64,000 nucleotides of DNA from Cryobacterium zongtaii (GTDB lineage Bacteria; Actinomycetota; Actinomycetes; Actinomycetales; Microbacteriaceae). Below, piece after piece: positions 48,913 through 56,987 of the stretch (positions are counted from its first letter, which is position 1; every line of letters starts with the position of its first letter). The stretch spans positions 1 to 64,000 of the forward strand of contig NZ_PPXD01000008.1 of assembly GCF_002909375.1 (NCBI RefSeq), read 5' to 3'. The notes below the pieces were generated by a model, which saw nothing but the letters and a program-made list of their open reading frames with translations, was not told the origin of the DNA and searched no databases. The position numbers were made by a program, and so were the translations under genes.

Positions 48913-49758
48913 ATGAGCCTGCCCGGAACCGCCGCCAACTTCTGTTACCGGCATCCGGGCAGGCAGAGTTTTATCCTCTGTCAGCGCTGCGGACGCACCA
49001 TCTGCCCCGAGTGCCAGACCCAGGCCGCCGTCGGTGTCATCTGCCCCGAGTGCATGCGCGAGCAGCGCCAGAGCGCGCCCCGCACCAAGTCGGCCGCCCG
49101 CACCCGGCTCGGCCGCATGACCGCTGCCGGTGAGCCGGTGGTCACCTATTCGATCATCGCCCTGACTGTCGTGGTTTTCCTGCTGCAGCTCGTTCCCGGG
49201 CTCGATGTCACCAACCGGCTGCTCTACGCCGGCCTGTACTCCTACCCGGTCGCCTTCGAACCGTGGCGGATGTTGACCAGCATTGTTGTGCACTCCACGG
49301 GGTTCTTCTTCCACGTGCTCCTGAACATGTACACTCTGTGGATCTTCGGCCAGATCCTCGAGCGGATGCTCGGACGCGGCCGATTCCTCACGCTCTACCT
49401 GCTCAGCGGCCTGGCCGGTTCGCTGGGCGTGCTGTTCCTGGCCGACCCGCGCGTGGCCGTGGTGGGCGCCTCCGGGGCGATCTTCGGCCTGATGGGCGCG
49501 TTCCTGGTCATCCAGCGAAAGCTCGGCGGTAACGCCACCCAACTGTTGATCCTGGTGGGGATCAACCTGGTGATCGGCTTCCTGCCCGGGCTCAACGTCG
49601 CCTGGCAGGCCCACGTGGGTGGTCTCATCGGCGGTGCCGTCATCGGCCTGATCTACGTGCAGACCCGCCAGCGCAGTAAGCGGACCCTGCAGTTCGCCCT
49701 GATCGGCGGTTTCGCTGCCCTGCTGGTGGCGTTGAGCCTGACCAAGCTGTTCGTCTAG
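48913..49758 (+). CDS. Rhomboid-family intramembrane serine protease with N-terminal zinc-binding box
   Basis: The 281-residue protein starts with a B-box-like zinc motif (CYRHP, CQRCGRTICPEC, ICPEC), then six or seven hydrophobic segments. The catalytic Ser187 lies in GASG (185-188) and His234 in QAHVGG; the conserved N-terminal HVLLNMYTLW motif is in the second helix. This zinc-box rhomboid type is common in actinobacteria. Substrates are unknown. It probably shares a transcript with ppiA. Confidence 0.93.
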   Translation: MSLPGTAANFCYRHPGRQSFILCQRCGRTICPECQTQAAVGVICPECMREQRQSAPRTKSAARTRLGRMTAAGEPVVTYSIIALTVVVFLLQLVPGLDVTNRLLYAGLYSYPVAFEPWRMLTSIVVHSTGFFFHVLLNMYTLWIFGQILERMLGRGRFLTLYLLSGLAGSLGVLFLADPRVAVVGASGAIFGLMGAFLVIQRKLGGNATQLLILVGINLVIGFLPGLNVAWQAHVGGLIGGAVIGLIYVQTRQRSKRTLQFALIGGFAALLVALSLTKLFV

Positions 49759-49786
49759 GCGGCCCGGCGACTGAGTTTCCCCAGGG

Positions 49787-49829
49787 TTATCCACACCCCG
49801 GGAGAAAGTTATCCACAGGAGTTTCCACA
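49787..49829. promoter_or_regulatory. DnaA-box cluster between the rhomboid gene and crgA
   Basis: Two perfect TTATCCACA boxes (49787-49795, 49809-49817) and GTTTCCACA (49821-49829) lie in a 150-nt gap where two genes converge. They are about 11.6 kb right of the oriC boxes, in the same orientation, with an AT-rich stretch immediately after (49834-49860). Not needed for any promoter, since both flanking genes end here. Confidence 0.65.
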
Positions 49830-49908
49830 TTGGGGATAATTACACTGCTGTAATTGACTACCCGAACGGGTGGTTAATTCACGCGGAACGGGTGGTGAAC
49901 AACCGGGC

Positions 49909-50151
49909 TCAGCGCCAGCGGGTGGTCATCAGGAAGCCGATGAAGGCGATCCCGAAACCGACGAGGATGTTCCACGATCCGAACGCTGCGACGGGTAGGG
50001 CGCCCTGGCTCACGTAGAAGACGATGATCCAGGCCAGCCCGATGAGCATGAAACCGAACATCACGGGCTTGAACCAGACGGCGTTCGGGGCTTCCTCGCC
50101 CGCGCGGGCCTCGGGGCGGGCGGGCTTGGTTCGGGGATTTGTGCGTGCCAT
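49909..50151 (-). CDS. crgA: Cell division protein CrgA
   Basis: The 80-residue protein has a polar N-terminus and two membrane helices (about 30-50 and 60-76), with the CrgA ending FGFLMTTRWR-type motif. CrgA interacts with FtsZ-ring proteins and septal peptidoglycan synthesis in mycobacteria and streptomycetes. Its TAGAAT-N7-ATG start suggests a leaderless mRNA. It is divergent from the sortase gene with only 85 nt between start codons. Confidence 0.95.
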   Translation of the reverse strand: MARTNPRTKPARPEARAGEEAPNAVWFKPVMFGFMLIGLAWIIVFYVSQGALPVAAFGSWNILVGFGIAFIGFLMTTRWR

Positions 50152-50158
50152 GCCTGCG

Positions 50159-50164
50159 ATTCTA
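50159..50164 (-). promoter_or_regulatory. Putative -10 (TAGAAT) of leaderless crgA
   Basis: TAGAAT on the minus strand followed by 7 nt and ATG 50151; no ribosome site. Confidence 0.55.
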
Positions 50165-50223
50165 GCGTCACTGCCTGCGCGGGCCTGCCGGAACTGTCGG
50201 CAGATCACCATGTGCGCCCCGAT

Positions 50224-50229
50224 TAGAAT
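50224..50229 (+). promoter_or_regulatory. Putative -10 (TAGAAT) of leaderless sortase gene
   Basis: TAGAAT followed by 7 nt and ATG 50237; no ribosome site. It faces the identical crgA element across 59 nt. Confidence 0.55.
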
Positions 50230-50236
50230 CGACTGC

Positions 50237-51037
50237 ATGACCGAGTCGGCCAAGACCGAAGTTCCGGCCCTGCGCGGGCGGAGAGCCCTTCGCGGGCCGA
50301 AGGCGCGGGTGCGCCCCCGGGTGAGCGTGTTCGGCGTCCTCGGTGAACTGCTGATCACGGGCGGCGTGCTCGTGCTGCTCTTCCTGGGTTGGCAGCTCTG
50401 GTGGAACGACGCCGTGATGGCTGCCTCCCAGTCGCGTGCGGCGGAGTCGATCAGCCAGGGCTGGGTCGAAGACGTCAAGCCAGACCCGGCACCGGCTCCG
50501 GCTGCCGAGACGGGGTTCGGCGATCCCGTGGTTGCGACGGCCCCCGGTGATCAGACGGCCTTCGCCGTGCTGTACGTGCCGCGCTTCGGCGACACCTACA
50601 AGCGCACCATCGCCGAGGGCATCGGCACCAATGTACTGAACAGCCCCGACCTCGGCATCGGCCACTACCCGGGCACCCAGATGCCCGGGGAGGTGGGTAA
50701 CTTCGCGATCGCCTCCCACCGCAGTGCCAATGGCGGCGGGATGCACCTGATCAACGAGCTGCAGCTGGGCGATGCGATCTACGTGCAGACCGCCGACGGC
50801 TACTACACCTACAGGTTCCGCGACATGGAGTACGTGCCGCCGAGCGCCGTCGAGGCCATCGCACCGGTCCCGCACGACCCTGACGGCACACCGGTGGACC
50901 GGCTGATCGCCCTCACCACCTGCAACCCGCTGTTGTCCACCGCTGAACGGATCATCGCTTACGGTGTGTTCGAGTCCTGGCAGCCGACCTCGGCCGGGCC
51001 GCCGACCGAGCTGGCGGCTTTGCTCCCCGCCGCTTAG
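50237..51037 (+). CDS. srtE: Class E sortase
   Basis: The 266-residue membrane-anchored transpeptidase has a basic N-terminus, one hydrophobic anchor (about 35-55, GELLITGGVLVLLFLGWQLWW), then the sortase barrel. The catalytic triad is visible: His161 (ASHRSA), Cys229 in LTTCNP and Arg238 in ERIIAYG. The N-terminal anchor and these motifs match class E, which prefers LAXTG signals. No substrate gene with such a motif is seen adjacent; its position by crgA and pabA is conserved in actinobacteria. Confidence 0.9.
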   Translation: MTESAKTEVPALRGRRALRGPKARVRPRVSVFGVLGELLITGGVLVLLFLGWQLWWNDAVMAASQSRAAESISQGWVEDVKPDPAPAPAAETGFGDPVVATAPGDQTAFAVLYVPRFGDTYKRTIAEGIGTNVLNSPDLGIGHYPGTQMPGEVGNFAIASHRSANGGGMHLINELQLGDAIYVQTADGYYTYRFRDMEYVPPSAVEAIAPVPHDPDGTPVDRLIALTTCNPLLSTAERIIAYGVFESWQPTSAGPPTELAALLPAA

Positions 51038-51083
51038 CGGCCCCTCCCTCCACCCGCGACACAGAAGACCGAAGGAACATCCG

Positions 51084-51245
51084 ATGTACGCAGCAATCTG
51101 GCGCCTGATGCCCGGACCGGTCTGGGTGCGCATCCTGCTCGTTCTGGTGCTCCTGGCCGCGGTGCTCTATTCCCTCGCCACCTGGGTATTTCCCTGGGTC
51201 GACACGATGGTCAACAACCAGGAAGTGACGGTGGGCGTCCCATGA
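51084..51245 (+). CDS. Small single-span membrane protein (53 aa)
   Basis: ATG 51084 follows GAAGGAAC at good distance. The 53-residue product has one hydrophobic helix (about 15-37, VRILLVLVLLAAVLYSLATWVF) and a short polar tail. Its stop overlaps the start of the amidotransferase gene (ATGA at 51242), so it is translationally coupled. Small proteins of this kind between sortase and the pabA-type gene are found in related actinobacteria. Function unknown. Confidence 0.85.
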   Translation: MYAAIWRLMPGPVWVRILLVLVLLAAVLYSLATWVFPWVDTMVNNQEVTVGVP

Positions 51246-51880
51246 CCCGCATCCTTGTAATCGACAATTACGACAGCTTCGTCTACACCCTCAACGGATA
51301 CCTGCGGGAGCTGGGCGCCGAGACCGAGGTCGTGCGCAACGACGCCTTCCCGGCAACGGATGTGGCCGCCCGCCTCGCCGAGTTCGACGGGGTGCTCGTC
51401 TCCCCCGGCCCCGGCAAGCCGTCCGACGCCGGGGTATCGATCGCGGCGGTGGAAGCGGCCCTCGCGACCAATCAGCCGTTGTTCGGGGTGTGCCTGGGCC
51501 ACCAGGCCATCGCCGAGGCCTTCGGTGCGACAGTCACCAACGCCGAAGAGCTCATGCACGGCAAGACCTCGCAGATCACTCACGACGGCAGCGAGTTCTA
51601 CGACGGGGTGCCCCAGCCCTTCACGGCCACCCGGTACCACTCCCTGGCCGTGGTGGACGGAACCGTCCCCAGCGATCTGGTGGTGACCTCCCGCACCCAG
51701 GGCGGAGTGATCATGGGACTGCGGCACGTCTCGGCGCCGATCCTCGGGGTGCAGTTCCATCCGGAGTCGGTGCTGACGGAGGGGGGCTACCTGATGGTGG
51801 CCAACTGGCTGGCGCTGGCCGGCCTGCCGGATGCGCGCGAGACGGCCAAGCACCTCACCCCGATGCTCAAGCTCAACTGA
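51242..51880 (+). CDS. pabA: Glutamine amidotransferase, class I (PabA/TrpG type)
   Basis: The 212-residue protein supplies ammonia from glutamine to a chorismate-using synthase. The oxyanion motif SPGPGKPSDAG, nucleophile elbow GVCLGHQ with Cys84, and the FHPES dyad (His173, Glu175) are intact. Sequence cannot distinguish the anthranilate from the aminodeoxychorismate partner; there is no pabB or trpE nearby. The gene typically sits next to the pknB cluster in actinobacteria. Confidence 0.93.
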   Translation: MTRILVIDNYDSFVYTLNGYLRELGAETEVVRNDAFPATDVAARLAEFDGVLVSPGPGKPSDAGVSIAAVEAALATNQPLFGVCLGHQAIAEAFGATVTNAEELMHGKTSQITHDGSEFYDGVPQPFTATRYHSLAVVDGTVPSDLVVTSRTQGGVIMGLRHVSAPILGVQFHPESVLTEGGYLMVANWLALAGLPDARETAKHLTPMLKLN

Positions 51881-51933
51881 CGGCTCCGCGGCCCCAGGTG
51901 GTCCGGACAGGATCGAGGGCGTGCCCAGTGCAG

Positions 51934-51987
51934 GTTGAGCCTGTTGAGCCTGTTGAGCCTGTCGAGCCTGTCGAGCCTGTCGAGACC
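51934..51987. repeat. 9-bp tandem repeat, six units
   Basis: GTTGAGCCT is repeated three times, then GTCGAGCCT twice, then GTCGAGACC. It lies in the 140-nt gap where the amidotransferase and pknB genes converge. No gene is coded here. The last two units form the GTCGAGCCTGTCGAGACC-type motif seen, in diverged form, in the parS region. Confidence 0.85.
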
Positions 51988-52020
51988 CGGTGAGACGGCC
52001 TGCGCGGCGTTGGCGGCTGG

Positions 52021-53718
52021 TTAGCCGGCGCAGTAGGTCAGGACGACCTCGGACTTCTGCGGCACATCGCCGGGTGGCAGCGACTGCTTGGTGACCGGTG
52101 AGCCGTCGGCGCTGTCACAGGTGTAGTCGGGCTCGAGCTCCAACTCCAGTTGCGTGTTGTCGGATTGCAGGAGCGCGGTGGCCGCGGTGAGGGCCTGGCC
52201 GACGACGTTGGGCATGGTCACCAGGCCGCTGGACACCGTGAAGTCCACCGTGGAGCCGACCGGCGTCTTCTCTTCCGGAGCCGGGATGGTCTTCAGCACG
52301 ATGCCCTCCGGAACGTCCGGAGAGTTCTCGGTGGTCACCGAGCCAGACACGAAGCCGCGTTCGGTGAGGAACGGTTCGGCCGCGGCGAACGGCTGCGTGG
52401 TGGTATCCGGCATATCGACAAGCTCAGCGCCAGACGACACGTAGACCTTGACGACGGTGGCCGGCGGTGCGATGGTGCCGGACGGCGGATCGGTGCGGAT
52501 GACCTCGTCCTTGGCCACGGTGGGACTGCTCTCTTCGGCCTTCGTGGCGGCGAGATCCAATTCCAGCAACGCATCCTGAGCGTCGTCGTAGCTGAAGCCG
52601 GTGAGGACCGGAACCCGGCGGGACGTGTCGGGCAGGTTGTTGCTGGGGGTGAGGCTCAGCGCCCAGAACATCACGGCGATGACGATGACGATGACACTGA
52701 CGATGCCGGCCCAGATCCAGATCACCGGGGGGCGACGCTGGGTACGGTCCATGGTCTGGTCTTCGGCAAGCTGTTTGAGGGCGAGCTCCGAACTCGATTC
52801 CACCTCTGGAGGCGCGCCGAACAGACCGCCGGCGACATCGTCCGCCGGGCGTTTCACGGGAATGTGGCCGGCGCCGGCCGTTTCGACGTCGTTGCGGAAC
52901 TCGACGGCGCTCTGGTAGCGGCCGAAGCGGTCCTTGGCCAGGGCGTGTACCACTACCGTATCCAGCGCGGGGGACACCTTGGGGTTGATGGAACTGGGCT
53001 TGACCGGGGCTTCGCTGACATGCTGGTACGCCACGGCGACGGGGGTGTCGCCCCGGAACGGTGGGCGGCCCGTAAGCATTTCGAAGAGCACCACACCGCT
53101 GGAGTACAGGTCGGTGCGGGCATCCACCGACTCGCCCTTGGCCTGCTCGGGGGAGAAGTACGAGGCGGTGCCGAGGATGGCGGTGGTCTGGGCGACCGTC
53201 GTGGCGGAGTCGGAGATGGCCCGGGCGATACCGAAGTCCATCACCTTGACCTGGCCGGCCTTGGTGATCATGATGTTGCCGGGCTTGATGTCCCGGTGCA
53301 CCACACCGGCACGGTGCGAGTACTCCAGGGCGGTCAGGACCCCGTCGATGATGCGCACGGCCTCGACGGAGTCGATCGGACCCTCACGGATGATGTCCTT
53401 GAGTAGACGCCCGTCGACGAACTCCATGATGATGAACGGGATCTGCGATTCGTTGCCGTTGTCCTCGGTGATGGTTTCTTCGCCGGCGTCGAAGACCCGA
53501 ACGATCGTCGGGTGCGCCATTCGCGCGGCGGCCTGGGCTTCCTGGCGGAACCGGGTGCGGAAGGCGGGGTCCGCGGCGAGGGAGGACTTGAGGAGCTTGA
53601 TGGCCACCGTGCGGCCGAGCCTGGAGTCGGTGCCGATGTGCACGTCGGACATGCCTCCGCGGCCGATCGACGCCCCCACGCGGTATCGACCAGCAAGCAG
53701 ACGGCCCTCATCACTCAA
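52021..53718 (-). CDS. pknB: Serine/threonine protein kinase PknB with PASTA repeats
   Basis: The 565-residue receptor kinase has the cytosolic kinase domain (GRGGMSDVHIG loop, catalytic Asp in HRDIKPGN near 143, DFGIARA), a juxtamembrane linker, one membrane helix (about 333-358) and three extracellular PASTA repeats that bind peptidoglycan fragments (PSGTIAPPATVVKV; NVVGQALTAATALL). It controls cell-wall synthesis and division by phosphorylating proteins such as MurJ regulators, FHA proteins and PBPs. The start is TTG 53718 with AGGGAG 7 nt upstream; TAAAAT (53757-53752, minus) may be a separate -10. It is last in the cluster and lies head-on to the fork. Confidence 0.95.
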   Translation of the reverse strand: MSDEGRLLAGRYRVGASIGRGGMSDVHIGTDSRLGRTVAIKLLKSSLAADPAFRTRFRQEAQAAARMAHPTIVRVFDAGEETITEDNGNESQIPFIIMEFVDGRLLKDIIREGPIDSVEAVRIIDGVLTALEYSHRAGVVHRDIKPGNIMITKAGQVKVMDFGIARAISDSATTVAQTTAILGTASYFSPEQAKGESVDARTDLYSSGVVLFEMLTGRPPFRGDTPVAVAYQHVSEAPVKPSSINPKVSPALDTVVVHALAKDRFGRYQSAVEFRNDVETAGAGHIPVKRPADDVAGGLFGAPPEVESSSELALKQLAEDQTMDRTQRRPPVIWIWAGIVSVIVIVIAVMFWALSLTPSNNLPDTSRRVPVLTGFSYDDAQDALLELDLAATKAEESSPTVAKDEVIRTDPPSGTIAPPATVVKVYVSSGAELVDMPDTTTQPFAAAEPFLTERGFVSGSVTTENSPDVPEGIVLKTIPAPEEKTPVGSTVDFTVSSGLVTMPNVVGQALTAATALLQSDNTQLELELEPDYTCDSADGSPVTKQSLPPGDVPQKSEVVLTYCAG

Positions 53719-53799
53719 TGCAAAACTCCCTGCTCGCGGACAATGTTGATCATTTTAGTCAAGATCCGGTGGGCGCCGGCGGGCGCCCACCGGGTGCAC

Positions 53800-55539
53800 C
53801 TACCCTGCAGGCGTGGTGGGGGTCGGGACGGGCACAACCGGCGCCGTCACGGTGACCGTGCTCGCGCCCGAGTAGTCGGAGGCCGTCTCGCCGCAGAAGT
53901 ACCGGAACTTCACGGTGAAGTTTCCGGTGCCCGCCGTGACGGTGGTCGTGGTCGTGTCCGGCCCGGTGCGAGCGGGGGAGGAGACCCCGTTGCCCTCGGC
54001 GAGCAGCTCGTAACCGGAGAGCTCCTGGCCGGCCGGGCAGGACTGCCCCGGCCAGGTGACCGTGACGGTACCGGCGGGAGCGACGGTGGACGGCGTGGCC
54101 GACGGCGTGCCTGAGGGCGCGTCGGGGAGCGCGGGAATGAAGTCGGAATAGACCCGCACCTCGATCGGCGTGCCCTCGGCGACCCGACCCGTGGGGTTGA
54201 TCCCGTAGACCCTGTCGACCTGGTCGGCGTCGGGCGCGGCCTTGTCCGCCACCACGTTGGCGCTGAGACCGAGCTCGCTGAGCCGGTCCCGTGCCTCGGA
54301 GCTGGTCATACCGAGGAACTCGTTCTGGTCGAGTTCCACCATGTTGGTGGTCGGCGTTGGTGTCGGCGTGGGCGTGGTCTTGGGCGGAGTCGGCGTCTGG
54401 GAGGTTGCCGTGGGTTCCGGTTCCGGCGTGGCGGCCGGCTGCATGAACAGCGTGACCAGGGTACCGACGAGAACCAGACCGAGGATGGAGATGAGCGCCA
54501 CCAGCGGCCAGGTCCAGGGACTGCGCTTCTTCTTTTTCTTGGGATCCGCTGCGGCTGCCGCGGCGGCCGCCTCAGCGCGGGTGCCCGGCTGTGTCACACC
54601 GGACGCTGACGGCATCAGCTGGGTGGTCTGGTCGTTGCCGGCACCGGGCATCAGCATGGTGGCCGCTGTGGGCGTGAGGCCCGTCATGACGGCCGGTACG
54701 GATGCGGCAGCGGCCGCGACGTCACCGCGGCGGAGCGCGATGGCGGCACGAGCCAGGTGCGCCGCCGAGGCGGGGCGCTCGGCTGGGTTCTTGGCCAGGC
54801 AGGAGATCACCAGGTTACGGACCGGCTCCGAGACCGTTTCGGGCAGGGGCGGTGGCTGCTCGTTGATCTGAGCCATCGCGATCGCCACCTGGGACTCACC
54901 CGTGAACGGGCGCCGGCCGGCGAGGCTTTCGTAGGCGACGATGCCCAGGGAGTAGATATCGGTGGTCGGCGAGGCCGAGCGTCCGCTCGCCTGTTCGGGC
55001 GAGAGGTACTGCACCGTGCCCATGACCTGGCCGGTCGCGGTGAGGGGAACCTGGTCGGCGATACGTGCGATGCCGAAGTCGGTGATCTTGACGCGGCCCT
55101 CTGGGGTGATCAGCAGGTTGCCCGGCTTGATATCGCGGTGCACGAGCCCGGCCGCGTGCGCGGCATGCAGGGCGGCGGCGGTCTGCGCGACGATGTCGAG
55201 GACCTTGTCGGCGGGCAGCGTGTGCTCGCGTTCGAGGATCGTGGAGAGCGCCTCACCGGGCACCAGCTCCATGACGAGGAAGGCGCTGCCGTCTTCTTCG
55301 CCGTAGTCGAAGACGTTGGCGATGCCCTCGTGGTTCACCAGGGCGGCGTGCCGGGCCTCAGCGCGGAAGCGCTCGAGGAATCCGGGGTCGCCAAGGTACT
55401 CGTCCTTGAGGATCTTGATGGCGACTGTGCGCCCGATCACCAGGTCGACGGACTGCCAAACCTCGCCCATACCGCCGATGGCGATGCGGGATTGCAGCTC
55501 GTATCGTCCCCCGAAGGTGAGCCCTGCTGTGGGTCTCAT
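53800..55539 (-). CDS. pknA: Serine/threonine protein kinase PknA-like, one PASTA-like repeat and fibronectin-like end
   Basis: The 579-residue kinase has an N-terminal catalytic domain (GGMGEVWQ loop, catalytic Asp136 in HRDIKPGN, DFGIARI), an Ala-rich linker, a poly-Lys stretch and one membrane helix (about 345-368). The extracellular part has a Thr/Pro linker, one PASTA-like unit (SEARDRLSELGLSANVV...EGTPIEVRVY) and a C-terminal beta-rich segment resembling a fibronectin type III domain (TVTVTWPGQSCPAGQEL). Mycobacterial PknA has no PASTA or Fn3 domain. The start overlaps the pbpA stop (ATGA). Confidence 0.93.
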   Translation of the reverse strand: MRPTAGLTFGGRYELQSRIAIGGMGEVWQSVDLVIGRTVAIKILKDEYLGDPGFLERFRAEARHAALVNHEGIANVFDYGEEDGSAFLVMELVPGEALSTILEREHTLPADKVLDIVAQTAAALHAAHAAGLVHRDIKPGNLLITPEGRVKITDFGIARIADQVPLTATGQVMGTVQYLSPEQASGRSASPTTDIYSLGIVAYESLAGRRPFTGESQVAIAMAQINEQPPPLPETVSEPVRNLVISCLAKNPAERPASAAHLARAAIALRRGDVAAAAASVPAVMTGLTPTAATMLMPGAGNDQTTQLMPSASGVTQPGTRAEAAAAAAAADPKKKKKRSPWTWPLVALISILGLVLVGTLVTLFMQPAATPEPEPTATSQTPTPPKTTPTPTPTPTTNMVELDQNEFLGMTSSEARDRLSELGLSANVVADKAAPDADQVDRVYGINPTGRVAEGTPIEVRVYSDFIPALPDAPSGTPSATPSTVAPAGTVTVTWPGQSCPAGQELSGYELLAEGNGVSSPARTGPDTTTTTVTAGTGNFTVKFRYFCGETASDYSGASTVTVTAPVVPVPTPTTPAG

Positions 55540-56987
55540 TTATTCAGCACCGCCTCTAGTACCTGTTTCGCTATCGGTGCGGCAAGCAAGTTGCCGTACC
55601 CCGTCTGACCGAGTCCCCCGCCATCTTCGATGAGAACGGTGATCGCGTATTGCGGGTCTGCCGCGGGGGCGAATCCGGTGAACCACAGTGTGTATGGGTC
55701 ATCGGCGCCGTTCTCCGCAGTCCCCGTTTTTCCCGCCACGTCGACTCCGTCTATTCTTGCATTGCTCGCGGCCCCGTCCTGGACCCCGTTGACCATCATC
55801 TGGGTCATGGTCGCCGCGGTTTCGGCGCTGAGCACCCGGTCGGCGGCGACGGGTTCGAAGGTCTGCAACGGGCTGAGGTCCGGTGCCAGGATTTCATCGA
55901 CCAGGTTGGGCTGCATTTCGATACCTCCATTGGCGATCGTCGCTGAGACCAGCGCCATCTGCAGTGGTGTGGCGCGCACGCTGGTCTGGCCGAAAGCCGA
56001 CAGGGCAGTCTGCGCGTCGTCGGGGTCTTCGGGATACTCACTGGCGGTGACCGACAGGGGGATGGTGAATTCGGAGTTGAAACCGAACTTCTCCGCCATG
56101 GCGCGGATGGCGTCATCGCCGAGCGCCAGGCCGAGCTCGGCCATGGGGATGTTGCAGGACAGTTTGAGCGCCGTGGCGATGGTTACGGTGTCGCCCGAAC
56201 CGCAGGTGCCGCCGCCGGAGTTGATCACGACGGAGCTGGAATTGGGCAGCGTCCAGGTCGCCGGGTTCGGGAAGGTGCTCTCCGGGGTGTACTGACCCGA
56301 TTCCAGGGCCGCGGCCACCACCACGAGCTTGAACACCGAACCGGGCGGGTTGAGCGAATTGATGGCCCGGTTGATCAGCGGGTTGCCCGGAGCGTTGACG
56401 AGGGCGTCGTAGGTGTCGTTGACCGCGGCACTGTCGTGCACGGCGAGGGTGTTGGGGTCGTAGCTCGGCTTGGACACCATCGCGAGCACCCGGCCGGTTT
56501 TGGGCTCGGTGACGACGACGGAGCCGGTGTTGTCGCCCAGCGCGTCCCACGCGGCCTGCTGCGCGACCGGGTCGATGCTGGTCTCGACCGAGGCGCCCTT
56601 GGGGTCCTGGCCGGTGACCAGGCTGGAGACCTGGTCGAAGAACTGCGCATTCGAGGTGCCGCTGAGCTCGCCGTTGAGGGCCTGCTCCAGCCCGGTGGGC
56701 GCACCGTTGACCGGGATGAAGCCGGTGATCGGGGCGTAGAGCAAGCCGTTGCTGTAGGTGCGCTGGAACTTGTAGTTGTCATCGACCGGCATCGACTGGG
56801 CGATCGGCTCGCCGCCGGCGAGGATCGCGCCGCGCTCGACGGAGTAGCTGTCGAGAAGGGTGCGGGTGTTCCGGTCATCCGCCGCGAGGTTATCGGCCTG
56901 GAAGACCTGCACGACGGAGGTTGATCCGAGCAGGGCGGCGAACATGAGCATCACGACGATACTCACGCGCTTGAGTTCACGATTCAT
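55536..56987 (-). CDS. pbpA: Class B penicillin-binding protein (PbpA-type)
   Basis: The 483-residue transpeptidase has one N-terminal membrane anchor and the transpeptidase domain with SVFK (Ser217, Lys220), SCN and KTGTAEN. It cross-links peptidoglycan stems in the periplasmic space during elongation or septation with the adjacent RodA/FtsW-family protein. The mycobacterial counterpart PbpA is a PknB substrate, fitting this cluster. The start is directly after the rodA stop. Confidence 0.96.
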   Translation of the reverse strand: MNRELKRVSIVVMLMFAALLGSTSVVQVFQADNLAADDRNTRTLLDSYSVERGAILAGGEPIAQSMPVDDNYKFQRTYSNGLLYAPITGFIPVNGAPTGLEQALNGELSGTSNAQFFDQVSSLVTGQDPKGASVETSIDPVAQQAAWDALGDNTGSVVVTEPKTGRVLAMVSKPSYDPNTLAVHDSAAVNDTYDALVNAPGNPLINRAINSLNPPGSVFKLVVVAAALESGQYTPESTFPNPATWTLPNSSSVVINSGGGTCGSGDTVTIATALKLSCNIPMAELGLALGDDAIRAMAEKFGFNSEFTIPLSVTASEYPEDPDDAQTALSAFGQTSVRATPLQMALVSATIANGGIEMQPNLVDEILAPDLSPLQTFEPVAADRVLSAETAATMTQMMVNGVQDGAASNARIDGVDVAGKTGTAENGADDPYTLWFTGFAPAADPQYAITVLIEDGGGLGQTGYGNLLAAPIAKQVLEAVLNK

